Positions 8,987-16,921 of a stretch of 38,197 nt of DNA are shown one piece after another. Position 1 is the stretch's first letter; the number at the start of each line of letters is the position of its first letter. Made by a program: the position numbers and the translations under genes. The notes beneath the pieces are model-generated. The model had not been told where the DNA came from and made no database searches. It saw nothing but the letters and a program-made list of their open reading frames with translations. Source of the stretch: Rhodocyclales bacterium (lineage in GTDB: Bacteria; Pseudomonadota; Gammaproteobacteria; Burkholderiales; Rhodocyclaceae); NCBI GenBank assembly GCA_016235765.1, contig JACRIZ010000099.1, forward strand, positions 1 through 38,197, given 5' to 3'.

Positions 8987-10429
8987 TCAGAACGGCCACA
9001 CCGGCTGCAGGAACTGGCAGTTGACCGGCGAACCGGCACCGGACTTGGTCGCGGTCATGACCGGATTGGCGATCACCTGGGCGGCCGTGAAGGGCGCGGC
9101 ATCCGGGGTGAAGCCGGACAGCGCCGTGGCCAGGAGGCCCGTGCAGCCGGCGCCCGGAGCGGTGGTGCTCGGGCCGTCGGTGGTGCAGAAGTTGTGGGCG
9201 AAGCCGGTGTTGATCGGCTTGATGACGGCGGGGTCCTGAAGGCCGCTGGCAAAGGAATTGAAGAAGGTCAGCGAGTTGCCGGACAGGCCGGTGCGGCGCT
9301 GGGCCGTGGCTTCCATCACGAACTGGTAACGGTTCTTGGCCGCACCGTAAACCGTCGGCTCGGCGCCGTCGATCTTGACGAAGCGGTGGCCGGCACCGGT
9401 GTTTTCGGTGGACAGCACGCCGACGGCGAAACGGCCGGCCGTGTTGTGCGAGGCCATGCAGGTCACCACGTCGCCCGAACCGTTCATGTTGAAGGTCGTC
9501 AGGGCGCCCGGGGTGGCGCACAGGGAGACGGCATCGCCGGTGGCGGCGGTGTTGCCGCTATCCACGAACTGCGCCACACCTGATGCACAAGGGGAGTTCA
9601 GGTAGAACACGCGCGTGGAAGTCTGCGTGCCCGAGGTCTGAACGCGGCGGGCGACATAGACCGGACCAGCGGCCAGGCCAATCATCTCCCAATCGGTGAT
9701 TGCGCCGGTAAAGAGGCCGGTGACGGTCGACTTCGACAGGGAGGGCATGCACTCGAGCGACTCGTTGCCGGCCGCGCAGCCGGCAGGCAGGTCGCCGTCG
9801 GCGATCTGCTTGGTCTGCAGGGCGTTGCGCAGGGCGACGGTAACGGGGGTGCCGAACATCAGGGCATTGGTCGGGGTGATGGCCAGGGCGGCCAGTTCGG
9901 TCGCGGTGGCGCCGAGCAGGGCCGGCTCGACGTCGGACACGCCGGCATCGGGAACGGCATTCACTTCGGTGTGGCTGGCGCAGCTCCAGTCGGTGAAGGC
10001 GGGCAGGCCCAGGGCGTCGCCGGAAACGGACACGGAGGCGACGGCGCTGGAGGCCAGGCACTGGGTGGCGGTGTTCAGCGTGGTGACGTCCATGAACGTC
10101 AGGTTGGTGGCGTTGGCCACGGGCTGGACGCCCATGCCGGAGCCGCCGTCGCCGTCCTTGTAGACGAACAGCTTGTCAGCCGAGCTCAGGCCGGTGCTGG
10201 CAGCCGGGTTGCAGATGTACAGCGTGTTGTTGGAGGTGCGGCGATAGCGGTCCAGGGTGCCCGGCACGCAGGCGCGGCGCATGAAGTTGTGGATCTGGTT
10301 GTTCTGGGCGGTGGCGCCCGAGAAGCGGATCACGGTGTCGCTGGCGCCCGGGGTGGAGGGCAGCAGGGCGAAGGCCGGGGCGGCGGCGAAGGCGCCGAGG
10401 ACGGCGGCGGAGACGAGCTTGAGTTTCAT
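8987..10429 (-). CDS. Secreted Cys-rich protein with a PstS-like periplasmic-binding fold
   Basis: 480 aa, start ATG with AAGGAAAT upstream. Residues 1-21 are a signal peptide (MKLKLVSAAVLGAFAAAPAFA). The N-terminal VIRFSGATAQN and a segment at about 236-245 (GLFTGAITDWEMIG) resemble phosphate-binding PstS/DING proteins, where the matching strand is a GxITxW motif. There are 12 Cys, an even number, suggesting extracytoplasmic disulfides; a DsbC gene lies 3 kb away. It has no lipobox, no CTERM anchor and no ABC-transporter genes beside it, so a free secreted or surface protein is more likely than a transport component. It follows the CTERM gene by 87 nt and ends in an intrinsic terminator. Function unknown; the fold assignment is by eye. 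Confidence 0.75.
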   Translation of the reverse strand: MKLKLVSAAVLGAFAAAPAFALLPSTPGASDTVIRFSGATAQNNQIHNFMRRACVPGTLDRYRRTSNNTLYICNPAASTGLSSADKLFVYKDGDGGSGMGVQPVANATNLTFMDVTTLNTATQCLASSAVASVSVSGDALGLPAFTDWSCASHTEVNAVPDAGVSDVEPALLGATATELAALAITPTNALMFGTPVTVALRNALQTKQIADGDLPAGCAAGNESLECMPSLSKSTVTGLFTGAITDWEMIGLAAGPVYVARRVQTSGTQTSTRVFYLNSPCASGVAQFVDSGNTAATGDAVSLCATPGALTTFNMNGSGDVVTCMASHNTAGRFAVGVLSTENTGAGHRFVKIDGAEPTVYGAAKNRYQFVMEATAQRRTGLSGNSLTFFNSFASGLQDPAVIKPINTGFAHNFCTTDGPSTTAPGAGCTGLLATALSGFTPDAAPFTAAQVIANPVMTATKSGAGSPVNCQFLQPVWPF

Positions 10430-10472
10430 GGGATTTCCTTTAGAAGACTTGATGTTGGTGCGAGGTTGCCCG

Positions 10473-10491
10473 CGCGGGCACTGTGCCCGCG
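10473..10491 (-). other. GC hairpin between the CTERM gene and the PstS-like gene
   Basis: GCGGGCAC at 10474-10481 is mirrored by GTGCCCGC at 10483-10490 around one central base, and one more pair extends it. No T-run follows on either strand, so it is not a standard terminator. It could be a processing or attenuation hairpin that lowers expression of the downstream gene. Confidence 0.45.
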
Positions 10492-10516
10492 GGGCAGTGC
10501 TTCCGATCGTGACTGC

Positions 10517-11341
10517 TTAGGCGGCGACCTTGGCCTTGCGGCGCGAGACACCGACCAGGCCGAGCAGGCCGGAGCCGAACAGCCAGGCGGCGGCGGGCAG
10601 CGGCACGGCGGACGGCGAAACGTCGGTGCCGTTGTAGCTCAGCGATCCGTCGGAGTTCAGCGTCCAGGTGGAGATGATGCCGGCGAAGGTCTTGGCCTGG
10701 AGGCCCTGGTCGACGTGGAGCTGCTGTTGGATCGCCTGGGTGGTGAGCGACGTTTCAGTCAGGCCGTTCTGGGTGATCAGGTAGAAGCCCAGGGTACCGC
10801 CGAGCGCCGCGGCGTTATTGATATTGAGCGTCTGGCCGCCGAAGTTGGCGCCCCAGTTCGGGCCCCAGATGCGGTCCGGATCGGAGGTGTCGGCTACGCC
10901 TTGCGTGACGCTGGTGCCGGGGGCGATGCCGCGACCGTTGAGGTCAGTGGCCATAGGAATCTGGGCACCCAGAACTGCGTTGTTCAGTGCGCCGTTAGTG
11001 ATGGTACCCGGGTCCACTGCACCGGTAGTCAGCAGGCGGTTCGGGTCGACGACGCGGTCACCGGCTGTGATGTTCCAGCGGATGTCGGCGGCAGCGACGC
11101 CGGCGAAGGTGCTGGAGAAGGTCGCATCGGCGGCGAAGGACAGGTCGACGTTCGGGTTGACCAGGAACTGGTCCATGGTCATGCCCAGGTCGCGGGCGTA
11201 GCCGGTGGTGGCGCCGGTCGAGGAATCCCAGGCGGTCAGGAACAGGCCGCCGTTGCCGGTGGAGGGGGAATCAAGGGCCATTGCCGGGGCGGCGAAAGCC
11301 ATGGTGACCGCAGCGGCGGCCAGGGCGAACTTCAATTTCAT
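10517..11341 (-). CDS. VPLPA-CTERM (exosortase-sorted) secreted protein
   Basis: 274 aa. Signal peptide at residues 1-22 (MKLKFALAAAAVTMAFAAPA), then a Gly/Ala/Thr/Asn-rich beta-type body of unknown function. The C-terminal sorting tail (about 246-274) has VPLPAAAWLFGSG, a hydrophobic segment, then SRRKAK. This is the VPLPA variant of PEP-CTERM, a signal for transmembrane processing by an exosortase. I chose the ATG at 11341 because AGGAG sits 8 nt upstream; an in-frame GTG at 11359 overlaps that Shine-Dalgarno. The PstS-like gene follows in the same direction. The leader contains a GEMM-like structure, so c-di-GMP or a related dinucleotide may control it. No exosortase gene lies in the window. 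Confidence 0.88.
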   Translation of the reverse strand: MKLKFALAAAAVTMAFAAPAMALDSPSTGNGGLFLTAWDSSTGATTGYARDLGMTMDQFLVNPNVDLSFAADATFSSTFAGVAAADIRWNITAGDRVVDPNRLLTTGAVDPGTITNGALNNAVLGAQIPMATDLNGRGIAPGTSVTQGVADTSDPDRIWGPNWGANFGGQTLNINNAAALGGTLGFYLITQNGLTETSLTTQAIQQQLHVDQGLQAKTFAGIISTWTLNSDGSLSYNGTDVSPSAVPLPAAAWLFGSGLLGLVGVSRRKAKVAA

Positions 11342-11692
11342 CGGATCAACTCCTATCACGTGATGCTGCTCCTATCGTGCCGTGGGATGCCTGAGCAGGG
11401 CACACCCACGAGCAACCCGGCTCTCTCCGCACGTGTCACGGAGATCCGTGGCTTTCCGAACCCGCCTCGCGACGGGGTTGGCGCTGGCCGGCATCGCTGC
11501 CGGCCGGACACACCAATACTTCAGTGTTGCGGCGCATTGTGGGAACTGACTATTACAACCCTACCCGTACGGCGGTCGCCAAACATGGCCCATCGGAGCT
11601 AGCCGCCTGACTCTGCCGGCGCGCGCAGGCCGGCGAAATATTCCGGCAACCCGAATGGAATAGAAACACGGGTTTGGCGACGGGGCTTCGGC
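11342..11692. other. 351-bp divergent intergenic region
   Basis: Separates the minus-strand CTERM operon from the plus-strand methyltransferase. Besides the riboswitch-like structure at 11409-11492 it holds a perfect hairpin at 11486-11505 (GGCCGGCA, loop TCGC, TGCCGGCC). No convincing sigma-70 pair was found for either gene, and no coding frame is supported. Confidence 0.6.
11409..11492 (-). promoter_or_regulatory. Candidate GEMM-I (c-di-GMP-I class) riboswitch in the CTERM leader
   Basis: Read on the minus strand, the leader gives CAGCGCCAACC, then a hairpin CCCGTC-GCGA-GGCGGG (11461-11476) with a GNRA tetraloop, then CGGAAAGCCACGG, then a hairpin TCTCCG...CGGAGA (11424-11429 with 11439-11444), then GAGAGCCGGGTTGC. 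Order and joining motifs resemble the GEMM-I consensus (CAGGGCAAACC, GNRA-capped P1b, GACGCAAAGCC, P2, GCCGGGUUACC). Differences: CGGAAAGC replaces the usual ACGCAAAGC, and the closing P1 helix is not obvious. It ends about 70 nt before the start codon at 11341. Confidence 0.42.
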
Positions 11693-12265
11693 ATGGAACA
11701 GGATTCGGGACGCAAGCTGCACATCGGCGGCAAAGTGGCGACGGCAGGCTGGGAAATCCTCGATGCCATCCCCAATCCCTGGGTGGACCACGTCGGCGAT
11801 GCCGCCGACCTGTCGCGCTTCGCCGACGGGACCTTCGAGGCCGTCTACGCCTCCCATGTCATAGAGCACTTCGATTACAACCGCAAGCTCGCCGAGACCC
11901 TGCGCGAATGGCGGCGCGTGCTGAAGCCGGACGGCCTGCTGTACCTGAGCGCACCGGACCTCGACGTCCTGGCGCGCCTGTTCGTCAGCCGCGACAAGTT
12001 CACGGTCGACGAACGCTTCGCCCTGATGCGCATGATGTTCGGCGGCCACATCGACCCCTGGGACTATCACATGGTCGGCCTGAACGAGGAATTCCTCGCC
12101 GGCTTCCTGCTGGGCTGCGGCTACACCGCCCTGCGCCGGGCGGACAGCTTCGGCCTGTTCGAGGACACCAGCAACCTGCGCTTTCGCGGCGTGCCGATCA
12201 GCGTGAACATCATCGCCCAGAAGGCGGCCGACGCAAGTGCCGCTGCGGCGACGACATCGCCATGA
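11693..12265 (+). CDS. SAM-dependent methyltransferase, class I (COG4627-like)
   Basis: 190 aa, cytoplasmic. The frame shows LHIGGK near the N-terminus, VDHVGDAADLSRFADGTFEAV with the acidic loop, SHVIEHF, then WRRVLKPDGLLYLSAPD. This is the usual order of motifs I to post-III in small Methyltransf_11-type enzymes. The G-loop is degenerate, as in the family of short methyltransferases found in polysaccharide and glycan clusters. Its stop overlaps the next start (ATGA), so it is translationally coupled to the GT41 glycosyltransferase. A role in modifying a sugar added by that enzyme is plausible but not shown. The Shine-Dalgarno upstream is weak. Confidence 0.82.
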   Translation: MEQDSGRKLHIGGKVATAGWEILDAIPNPWVDHVGDAADLSRFADGTFEAVYASHVIEHFDYNRKLAETLREWRRVLKPDGLLYLSAPDLDVLARLFVSRDKFTVDERFALMRMMFGGHIDPWDYHMVGLNEEFLAGFLLGCGYTALRRADSFGLFEDTSNLRFRGVPISVNIIAQKAADASAAAATTSP

Positions 12266-13605
12266 AGCCCCTGGACCTCGCCGACGGCCTGCTCGACCGC
12301 GCTGAAACCCTGCCGCCGCCCGCCCTGCGTCCGCTCTTCCTGCGGTTGCTCGCCGATACCTGGAGCCTGGCCGACAACCTCCGGCTGATGGCGTTGTACC
12401 GTCGCTACGACGAAGCGCTGCAAGCCGGCCCGTCCCGGGCGGAGGGCGCACTGGCGGCCTGGGACAGCCTGGACGCCTCGCAGGCGACGATCGGCCTGCT
12501 CGGCTCGCTGGCGGCGCCCAACAACACCTCCAAGTTCCTGATACCCCTGCTCCCTTACCTGAAGGACCGGGGATTTCGCCTCTCCTACTACTCGACCTGC
12601 CAGGCGCTACCGGGCGATCCGGTGCAACGGGAGGTGGCGCGCACCATGGACTCGGTCGCCTGGGTGCAGAAGCTTCCGCCGCAACAGGTGGCACGCCGGG
12701 TTTTCGACGATGGCTGCGCGATACTCATCGACCTCGACGGGCATTCGTACTTCTCCAAGACCGAGGCCTTCGTGGCCCGCCCCGCGCCGGTCCAGATGTG
12801 CTGGTGCAACTGGCCGTCGACGCTGGGACTGGCGAGTGCCGACTACTTCCTGGGCGACCGTTACCTGATTCCACCGCAGCCCGGACTGCTGTCGGAAATA
12901 CCGATTGCGATGGACGTCCCATTTGGCTGCTTCACGCCGATGGCGGAGGTACCGGTCGCGCCTGAGCCGCCCTGCGCGCGCAATGGCTACGTGACGTTCG
13001 GCAGCACGGCCAAGGCCTACAAGCTCAATTCCCGCCTGATCGCCCTATGGTCAGAAGTCCTGGCACGCGCGCCCACAGCGAAGTTCCGGGTGGTGCGCCA
13101 CGAGTGTCGCGACGTGGCCTTCCGCGCCGCGGTGGCTGCCGAGTTCCAGCGCCGCGGCATCGCCCCGGAGCGGATCGAGTTCTTCGATTTTCCGGCCGCG
13201 GGCCTGAACCACCTGCAGGCCTACGGCACCCTCGACATCTGCCTGGACAGCGCGCCCTTCGGCGGCGCCACCACGGCGGCCGACTGCCTCTGGATGGGCG
13301 TGCCCATGATCACGCTGGTCGGACCCGGGGTGCACCAGCGCCTGTCGTACAGCATGCTCGGCGCCATCGGCGCGGAAGAACTGGCCTGCACCGACGAGTC
13401 GGCCTATGTCGCCCGCGCCTGCGAACTGGCGGCCGACCCGGCCCGCATCCGGCACTATCGAGCCACCTTGCGCGCACGCTTCTCGGCTTCGCCGCTGCGC
13501 GATCCCAAGGCGGTCGCCGACGGCGTCATCGCCGCCCTGCAATTCGCGCTGGATGATACCCGGCGCCGACGCGCGCCGGCCGGGCCGGCGTCCCACGGCG
13601 CCTGA
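12262..13605 (+). CDS. GT41-family glycosyltransferase without TPR repeats (OGT/SPINDLY-like catalytic domain)
   Basis: 447 aa, cytoplasmic. An alpha-helical N-terminus (about 1-75) replaces the TPR array of the two neighbouring OGT-like proteins. The GT-B catalytic part is recognisable from VARPAPVQMCWCNWPST, GYVTFGSTAKAYKLNSRLIALW (with the Lys expected at the UDP site) and LDICLDSAPFGGATTAADCLWMGVPM. The segment that in OGT-like enzymes reads GYVSxDFxxH is replaced by GLLGSLAAPNNTSKF and has no obvious catalytic His. The TPR-less layout is reminiscent of HMW1C, the GT41 enzyme that N-glycosylates the TpsA adhesin HMW1A, and a TPS locus lies 3.5 kb away. The substrate is unknown. The start is coupled to the methyltransferase stop. 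Confidence 0.82.
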   Translation: MKPLDLADGLLDRAETLPPPALRPLFLRLLADTWSLADNLRLMALYRRYDEALQAGPSRAEGALAAWDSLDASQATIGLLGSLAAPNNTSKFLIPLLPYLKDRGFRLSYYSTCQALPGDPVQREVARTMDSVAWVQKLPPQQVARRVFDDGCAILIDLDGHSYFSKTEAFVARPAPVQMCWCNWPSTLGLASADYFLGDRYLIPPQPGLLSEIPIAMDVPFGCFTPMAEVPVAPEPPCARNGYVTFGSTAKAYKLNSRLIALWSEVLARAPTAKFRVVRHECRDVAFRAAVAAEFQRRGIAPERIEFFDFPAAGLNHLQAYGTLDICLDSAPFGGATTAADCLWMGVPMITLVGPGVHQRLSYSMLGAIGAEELACTDESAYVARACELAADPARIRHYRATLRARFSASPLRDPKAVADGVIAALQFALDDTRRRRAPAGPASHGA

Positions 13606-13614
13606 CTTTTTCGC

Positions 13615-14331
13615 TCAGTTGCCGACCGCCGCGGCCTGCTCGATCTTCTCTTCGAGTTGCGCGACCGGAACGGCGCCGGGGATGCGCTCGCCGTTGCTCA
13701 GGAAAATGGTGGGCGTGCCCTTGACGCGCAAGCGCTCGCCGAGCAGCAGGTTCTTCTCGATCGGTGTCTCGCATCCCGCTTCAGCCTTGGGCGCCGAGCC
13801 GCCGACCATCAGGTCGTGCCAGGTCCGGGCACGGTCGGCGGCGCACCACACCGCCTGCGCCTTGTCCTTGGAGTCCGGTGACAGGACGGGATAGAGGAAA
13901 GTGTAGACGGTGACGTCCTTCATCCCGTCGATGTCCTGCGCCAGGCGCTTGCAGTGGCCGCAATTCGGGTCCTCGAAAGTGGCGATGACGCGCCTGCCGT
14001 TGCCGCGCACGGTCTTCACCGCCTGGTCGAGCGGCAGGTCGGCGAACTTGATGACCGACAGCTTGTTCAGGCGCTCCTGGGTAAGGTTTTGTCGCGTGTC
14101 CGGGTCGAAGACGTTGCCGACGAAGACGTGCGTCACCTTCTCGTCCGTATAGACGATCTCGCTGTTGAACTGGACTTCGTACAGCCCCGGGTAGGGGGTC
14201 TTGACGACGCTATGGACGCGGCCGCCGGTCTTGCCTTCCAGCAGGCGCTTGACCTCGCCTTCGTCGGCCTGGGCGGCCGTGCCGAACATGCAAAGCGCCA
14301 GCAGGGCAAGCGCACTCGTAACTTGTTTCAT
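13615..14331 (-). CDS. dsbC: Thiol:disulfide interchange protein DsbC
   Basis: 238 aa, matching E. coli DsbC in length. The signal peptide (KQVTSALALLALCMFGTAAQA) is followed by a DsbC/G dimerisation domain (about 22-90; KTPYPGLYEVQ, VGNVFDPDTRQNLTQERLN). The thioredoxin-like catalytic domain has FEDPNCGHCKRL, with active-site Cys at 124 and 127, and the cis-Pro loop GTPTIF. I chose the ATG at 14331, which has GGAG 9 nt upstream; the in-frame ATG at 14340 directly abuts that GGAG. It is a periplasmic disulfide isomerase. It sits 16 nt after the first OGT-like gene and is probably the last gene of that run. The Cys-rich secreted protein at 8987-10429 is a possible client. Confidence 0.93.
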   Translation of the reverse strand: MKQVTSALALLALCMFGTAAQADEGEVKRLLEGKTGGRVHSVVKTPYPGLYEVQFNSEIVYTDEKVTHVFVGNVFDPDTRQNLTQERLNKLSVIKFADLPLDQAVKTVRGNGRRVIATFEDPNCGHCKRLAQDIDGMKDVTVYTFLYPVLSPDSKDKAQAVWCAADRARTWHDLMVGGSAPKAEAGCETPIEKNLLLGERLRVKGTPTIFLSNGERIPGAVPVAQLEEKIEQAAAVGN

Positions 14332-14347
14332 CGGTCTCATCTCCAGT

Positions 14348-16921
14348 TCAGGGTTTGCACCATTGCTGCCAGGCGCCGCGATAGGCGGCCTCCAGCTTGC
14401 GCGCGAAGCCGGCGGCATCGGTGAGCGGCGAGGCGAGCATGCGCGACCTCAGGGTCATGCGAAGTTCCGCGAGCCGCGACCGGTCCTGCGCCAGGGCGGC
14501 GGCGCAGGCGACATAGTCGTCGTGGCTGCCGACGGCCAGATCCTGCAGGCCGACCGCCGAAAGCAGGCTCAAGCCCTGCCGCGACGCATGGGTCGCACCG
14601 ACCAGGCTTACCACCGGAACACCCATCCAGAGCGCCTCGCAGGTGGTGGTGACGCCATGGTAGGGCCAGGTGTCCAGGGCCACGTGGATGCGGTTGTACT
14701 GCGCCAGGTGGTTGCCGGTGCCCTGCTCCCAGCCGATCAGTTCGAGTCGCTCGGCGCCGATGCCATGCCGCGCGAAGCGCTGCGCGAACTCTACGCGCAC
14801 CGTCTCGTCGACCAGCGGCCGCGACTTGATGCGCAGGACGGCGTCCGGCACCTCGTGCAGCAGGCGAGCCCACAGCGCGATGTTGGCGGGACTCATCTTG
14901 GCGACGTTGTTGAAGCTGCCGAACACCACCGGCCCCGCCGGCACCGGCGCGGTTTCCTCGCCATAGGGGTGCGGGCCGTAGCAGATGTAGCAATCGTCGA
15001 TGCGCAGCGGCTTCTCGACCTGCCATTGCTCGTAGCCCTCGGGGTCCACCCTGGCATCGGTGATGCGGTAGTCGATGGCATCGACGCCCGTGGTGGTGAG
15101 GTAGCCGAGCCAGGTCATCTGCACCGGCGCCGGCTTGCGCGCGAACGCCGGCAGCCGGTTGCCGGCCGTCTGGCCGGAGAGGTCCACGAGGATGTCGATG
15201 CGGTCGTCGCGAACACGCTCGGCGAACTCCTCGTCCGTGAGGCCGGGCACCTCCACCCAGCGATCGAAGTGCGGCTTGAGCCGCTCGCTGGTGGCATCGG
15301 TATCGGCGTGATTGTGATAGGCGACCAGTTCGAAGCCGGTACGGTCATGCGCCGCCAGCACCGGTTCCATGAACCAGGCGACCGAGTGGCCGCGCAGGTC
15401 GGCCGACACGTAGCCGACGCGCAAGCGGCGCAGCGGGTCTTCGCCCAGCGGCGAACGCGGCGGCAGCCTTTTCACCTCGCGCAGGCGCCCGGCGAAGTCG
15501 GCGTGGAGACCCTTCAGCGCGTCGAGGTCGTGCAAATCGGAGTAGTTCGCCACCGAGGCGCGCACGCCGCTCACGGCAAGCGCATCGGCCTTCGCCTCGA
15601 GAACCTGATCGTACTCGGCCAGGCTTTCGGCAATGCGCCCGAGTTCGTAGTAAGCCCCGGCACGGGCCAGGCGCGCGTCGTGGTAGTCGGGCTTGATCGC
15701 CAGCGCGTCCTCGTAGGCGCGCAGGGCGACGCCGAAGCGGCGCTGCTCCTTCAGCACGTTGCCCACGTTCATGAACGCCTCGTGATAGTCCGGCTTGAGG
15801 TCGATGGCCTTGGCCAGGCTTTCCAGCGCCTCCGGGAGGCGCTTGGCCCTTTGCAGGGTGCAGCCCAGGTTCATGTGGGCTTCGGGCAGCGTCGGGTCGG
15901 ACTCGGCCGCGCGCTGGTACCACTGGCCGGCCTCGGCGTAGCGGGCGCGCGCGCTGAGCATCAGGCCGATGTTGTTGGCGGCCTTGGCGTTCATCGGATC
16001 GAGGTCGATGCAGCGCCTGAACGAGGCCTGCGCCTCGTCGAAGCGCTTCAACTCGCGCAGCGCGTTGCCCAGGTTGTAGTGGGCAAGGACGTTGTCGGGG
16101 GCGAGACGCAGCGCGGTCTCGTATGCCGCGATGGCCTCGTCCGCCCGTTCCGCCTCGCGCAGCGCCACGCCGAGGCTCACGTGGCCATCGACCAGCTCCG
16201 GACGCAGTTCCACCGCGCGGCGGTAGGCGGCAATGCCCTCTTCCAGCCGATCGCTGTTCTTCAGCGCCCGGCCGAGGTTGTGGTGAGCCTCCGCGTAGCC
16301 GGGGTCGACCGCCACGGCGCGCCGGTAGGCCGCTGCGGCCTCCGGCCAGCGTTCGGCGGCGGCCAGGGCGTTGCCCAGGTTGTAGTGGGCCGCGGCGATG
16401 TCCGGGCCTTGGCGGGTCGCTTCCTGGAGGGCCTTGATGGCGGCGTCCGTGCGTCCAGAGCGCTGCAGCGCATTGCCGAAATTGATGAAATAGCCCGGAT
16501 CGGGCTTCAGGTCGCACGCCCTGCCGTAGGCACCGAGCGCGTCGCCGAGTCGTCCGGTCTGCTCCCAGGCGAGACCGAGGTTGAAGTGGGCGTCGGCGAG
16601 CCCGGGTTCGAGCCGGATGGCCGACTGGAAGCACTGGAGCGCCTCGGCCGCCTTGCCGGTTTCACGCAGCGCATTGCCGAGGTTCATGTGGAAGCCGGCC
16701 ACCTTCGGTGCCGCCTTGACTGCCGCGCGCATCGAGGCGATGCCGTCGGCGACGCGGCCGGTCTGGCACAGGACGATGCCCAGCAGACCGCTGGCATCCG
16801 GCTGGCGCGGATCGTGGGCGAGCACCTGGCGGTAGAAGCGCTCGGCTTCCTCGAGCGCGCCGGCCTGGTGGCGCTGCACGCCGGCGTTGAGCAGTCCGGG
16901 AACGAGATCAAAGCCCTGCAC
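14348..16921 (-). CDS. TPR-repeat GT41 glycosyltransferase (SPINDLY/O-GlcNAc-transferase-like), copy 1
   Basis: 857 aa, cytoplasmic. About a dozen TPR units fill residues 5-440 (repeated AxxNLGNAL and YxxALxLxPD patterns). The GT41 domain occupies about 495-850: RVGYVSADLRGHSVAWF with the conserved His, ILVDLSGQTAGNR, ARKPAPVQMTWLGYLTTTG, FGSFNNVAKMSPANIALW, LDTWPYHGVTTTCEALWMG. Bacterial members usually have His where this one has Gln in SGQTAGNR. I chose the GTG at 16921 because AAGGAGG lies 6 nt upstream. The start overlaps the previous gene by 14 nt, so translation is coupled. The TPR superhelix normally selects protein substrates; the acceptor is unknown. Confidence 0.9.
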   Translation of the reverse strand: MQGFDLVPGLLNAGVQRHQAGALEEAERFYRQVLAHDPRQPDASGLLGIVLCQTGRVADGIASMRAAVKAAPKVAGFHMNLGNALRETGKAAEALQCFQSAIRLEPGLADAHFNLGLAWEQTGRLGDALGAYGRACDLKPDPGYFINFGNALQRSGRTDAAIKALQEATRQGPDIAAAHYNLGNALAAAERWPEAAAAYRRAVAVDPGYAEAHHNLGRALKNSDRLEEGIAAYRRAVELRPELVDGHVSLGVALREAERADEAIAAYETALRLAPDNVLAHYNLGNALRELKRFDEAQASFRRCIDLDPMNAKAANNIGLMLSARARYAEAGQWYQRAAESDPTLPEAHMNLGCTLQRAKRLPEALESLAKAIDLKPDYHEAFMNVGNVLKEQRRFGVALRAYEDALAIKPDYHDARLARAGAYYELGRIAESLAEYDQVLEAKADALAVSGVRASVANYSDLHDLDALKGLHADFAGRLREVKRLPPRSPLGEDPLRRLRVGYVSADLRGHSVAWFMEPVLAAHDRTGFELVAYHNHADTDATSERLKPHFDRWVEVPGLTDEEFAERVRDDRIDILVDLSGQTAGNRLPAFARKPAPVQMTWLGYLTTTGVDAIDYRITDARVDPEGYEQWQVEKPLRIDDCYICYGPHPYGEETAPVPAGPVVFGSFNNVAKMSPANIALWARLLHEVPDAVLRIKSRPLVDETVRVEFAQRFARHGIGAERLELIGWEQGTGNHLAQYNRIHVALDTWPYHGVTTTCEALWMGVPVVSLVGATHASRQGLSLLSAVGLQDLAVGSHDDYVACAAALAQDRSRLAELRMTLRSRMLASPLTDAAGFARKLEAAYRGAWQQWCKP

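Noticed and set aside
11674..13605. A single 643-residue glycosyltransferase frame from 11674
   Set aside because: The first 196 codons are a shadow of the methyltransferase in another frame; the ATG at 12262 overlapping its stop is the real start.
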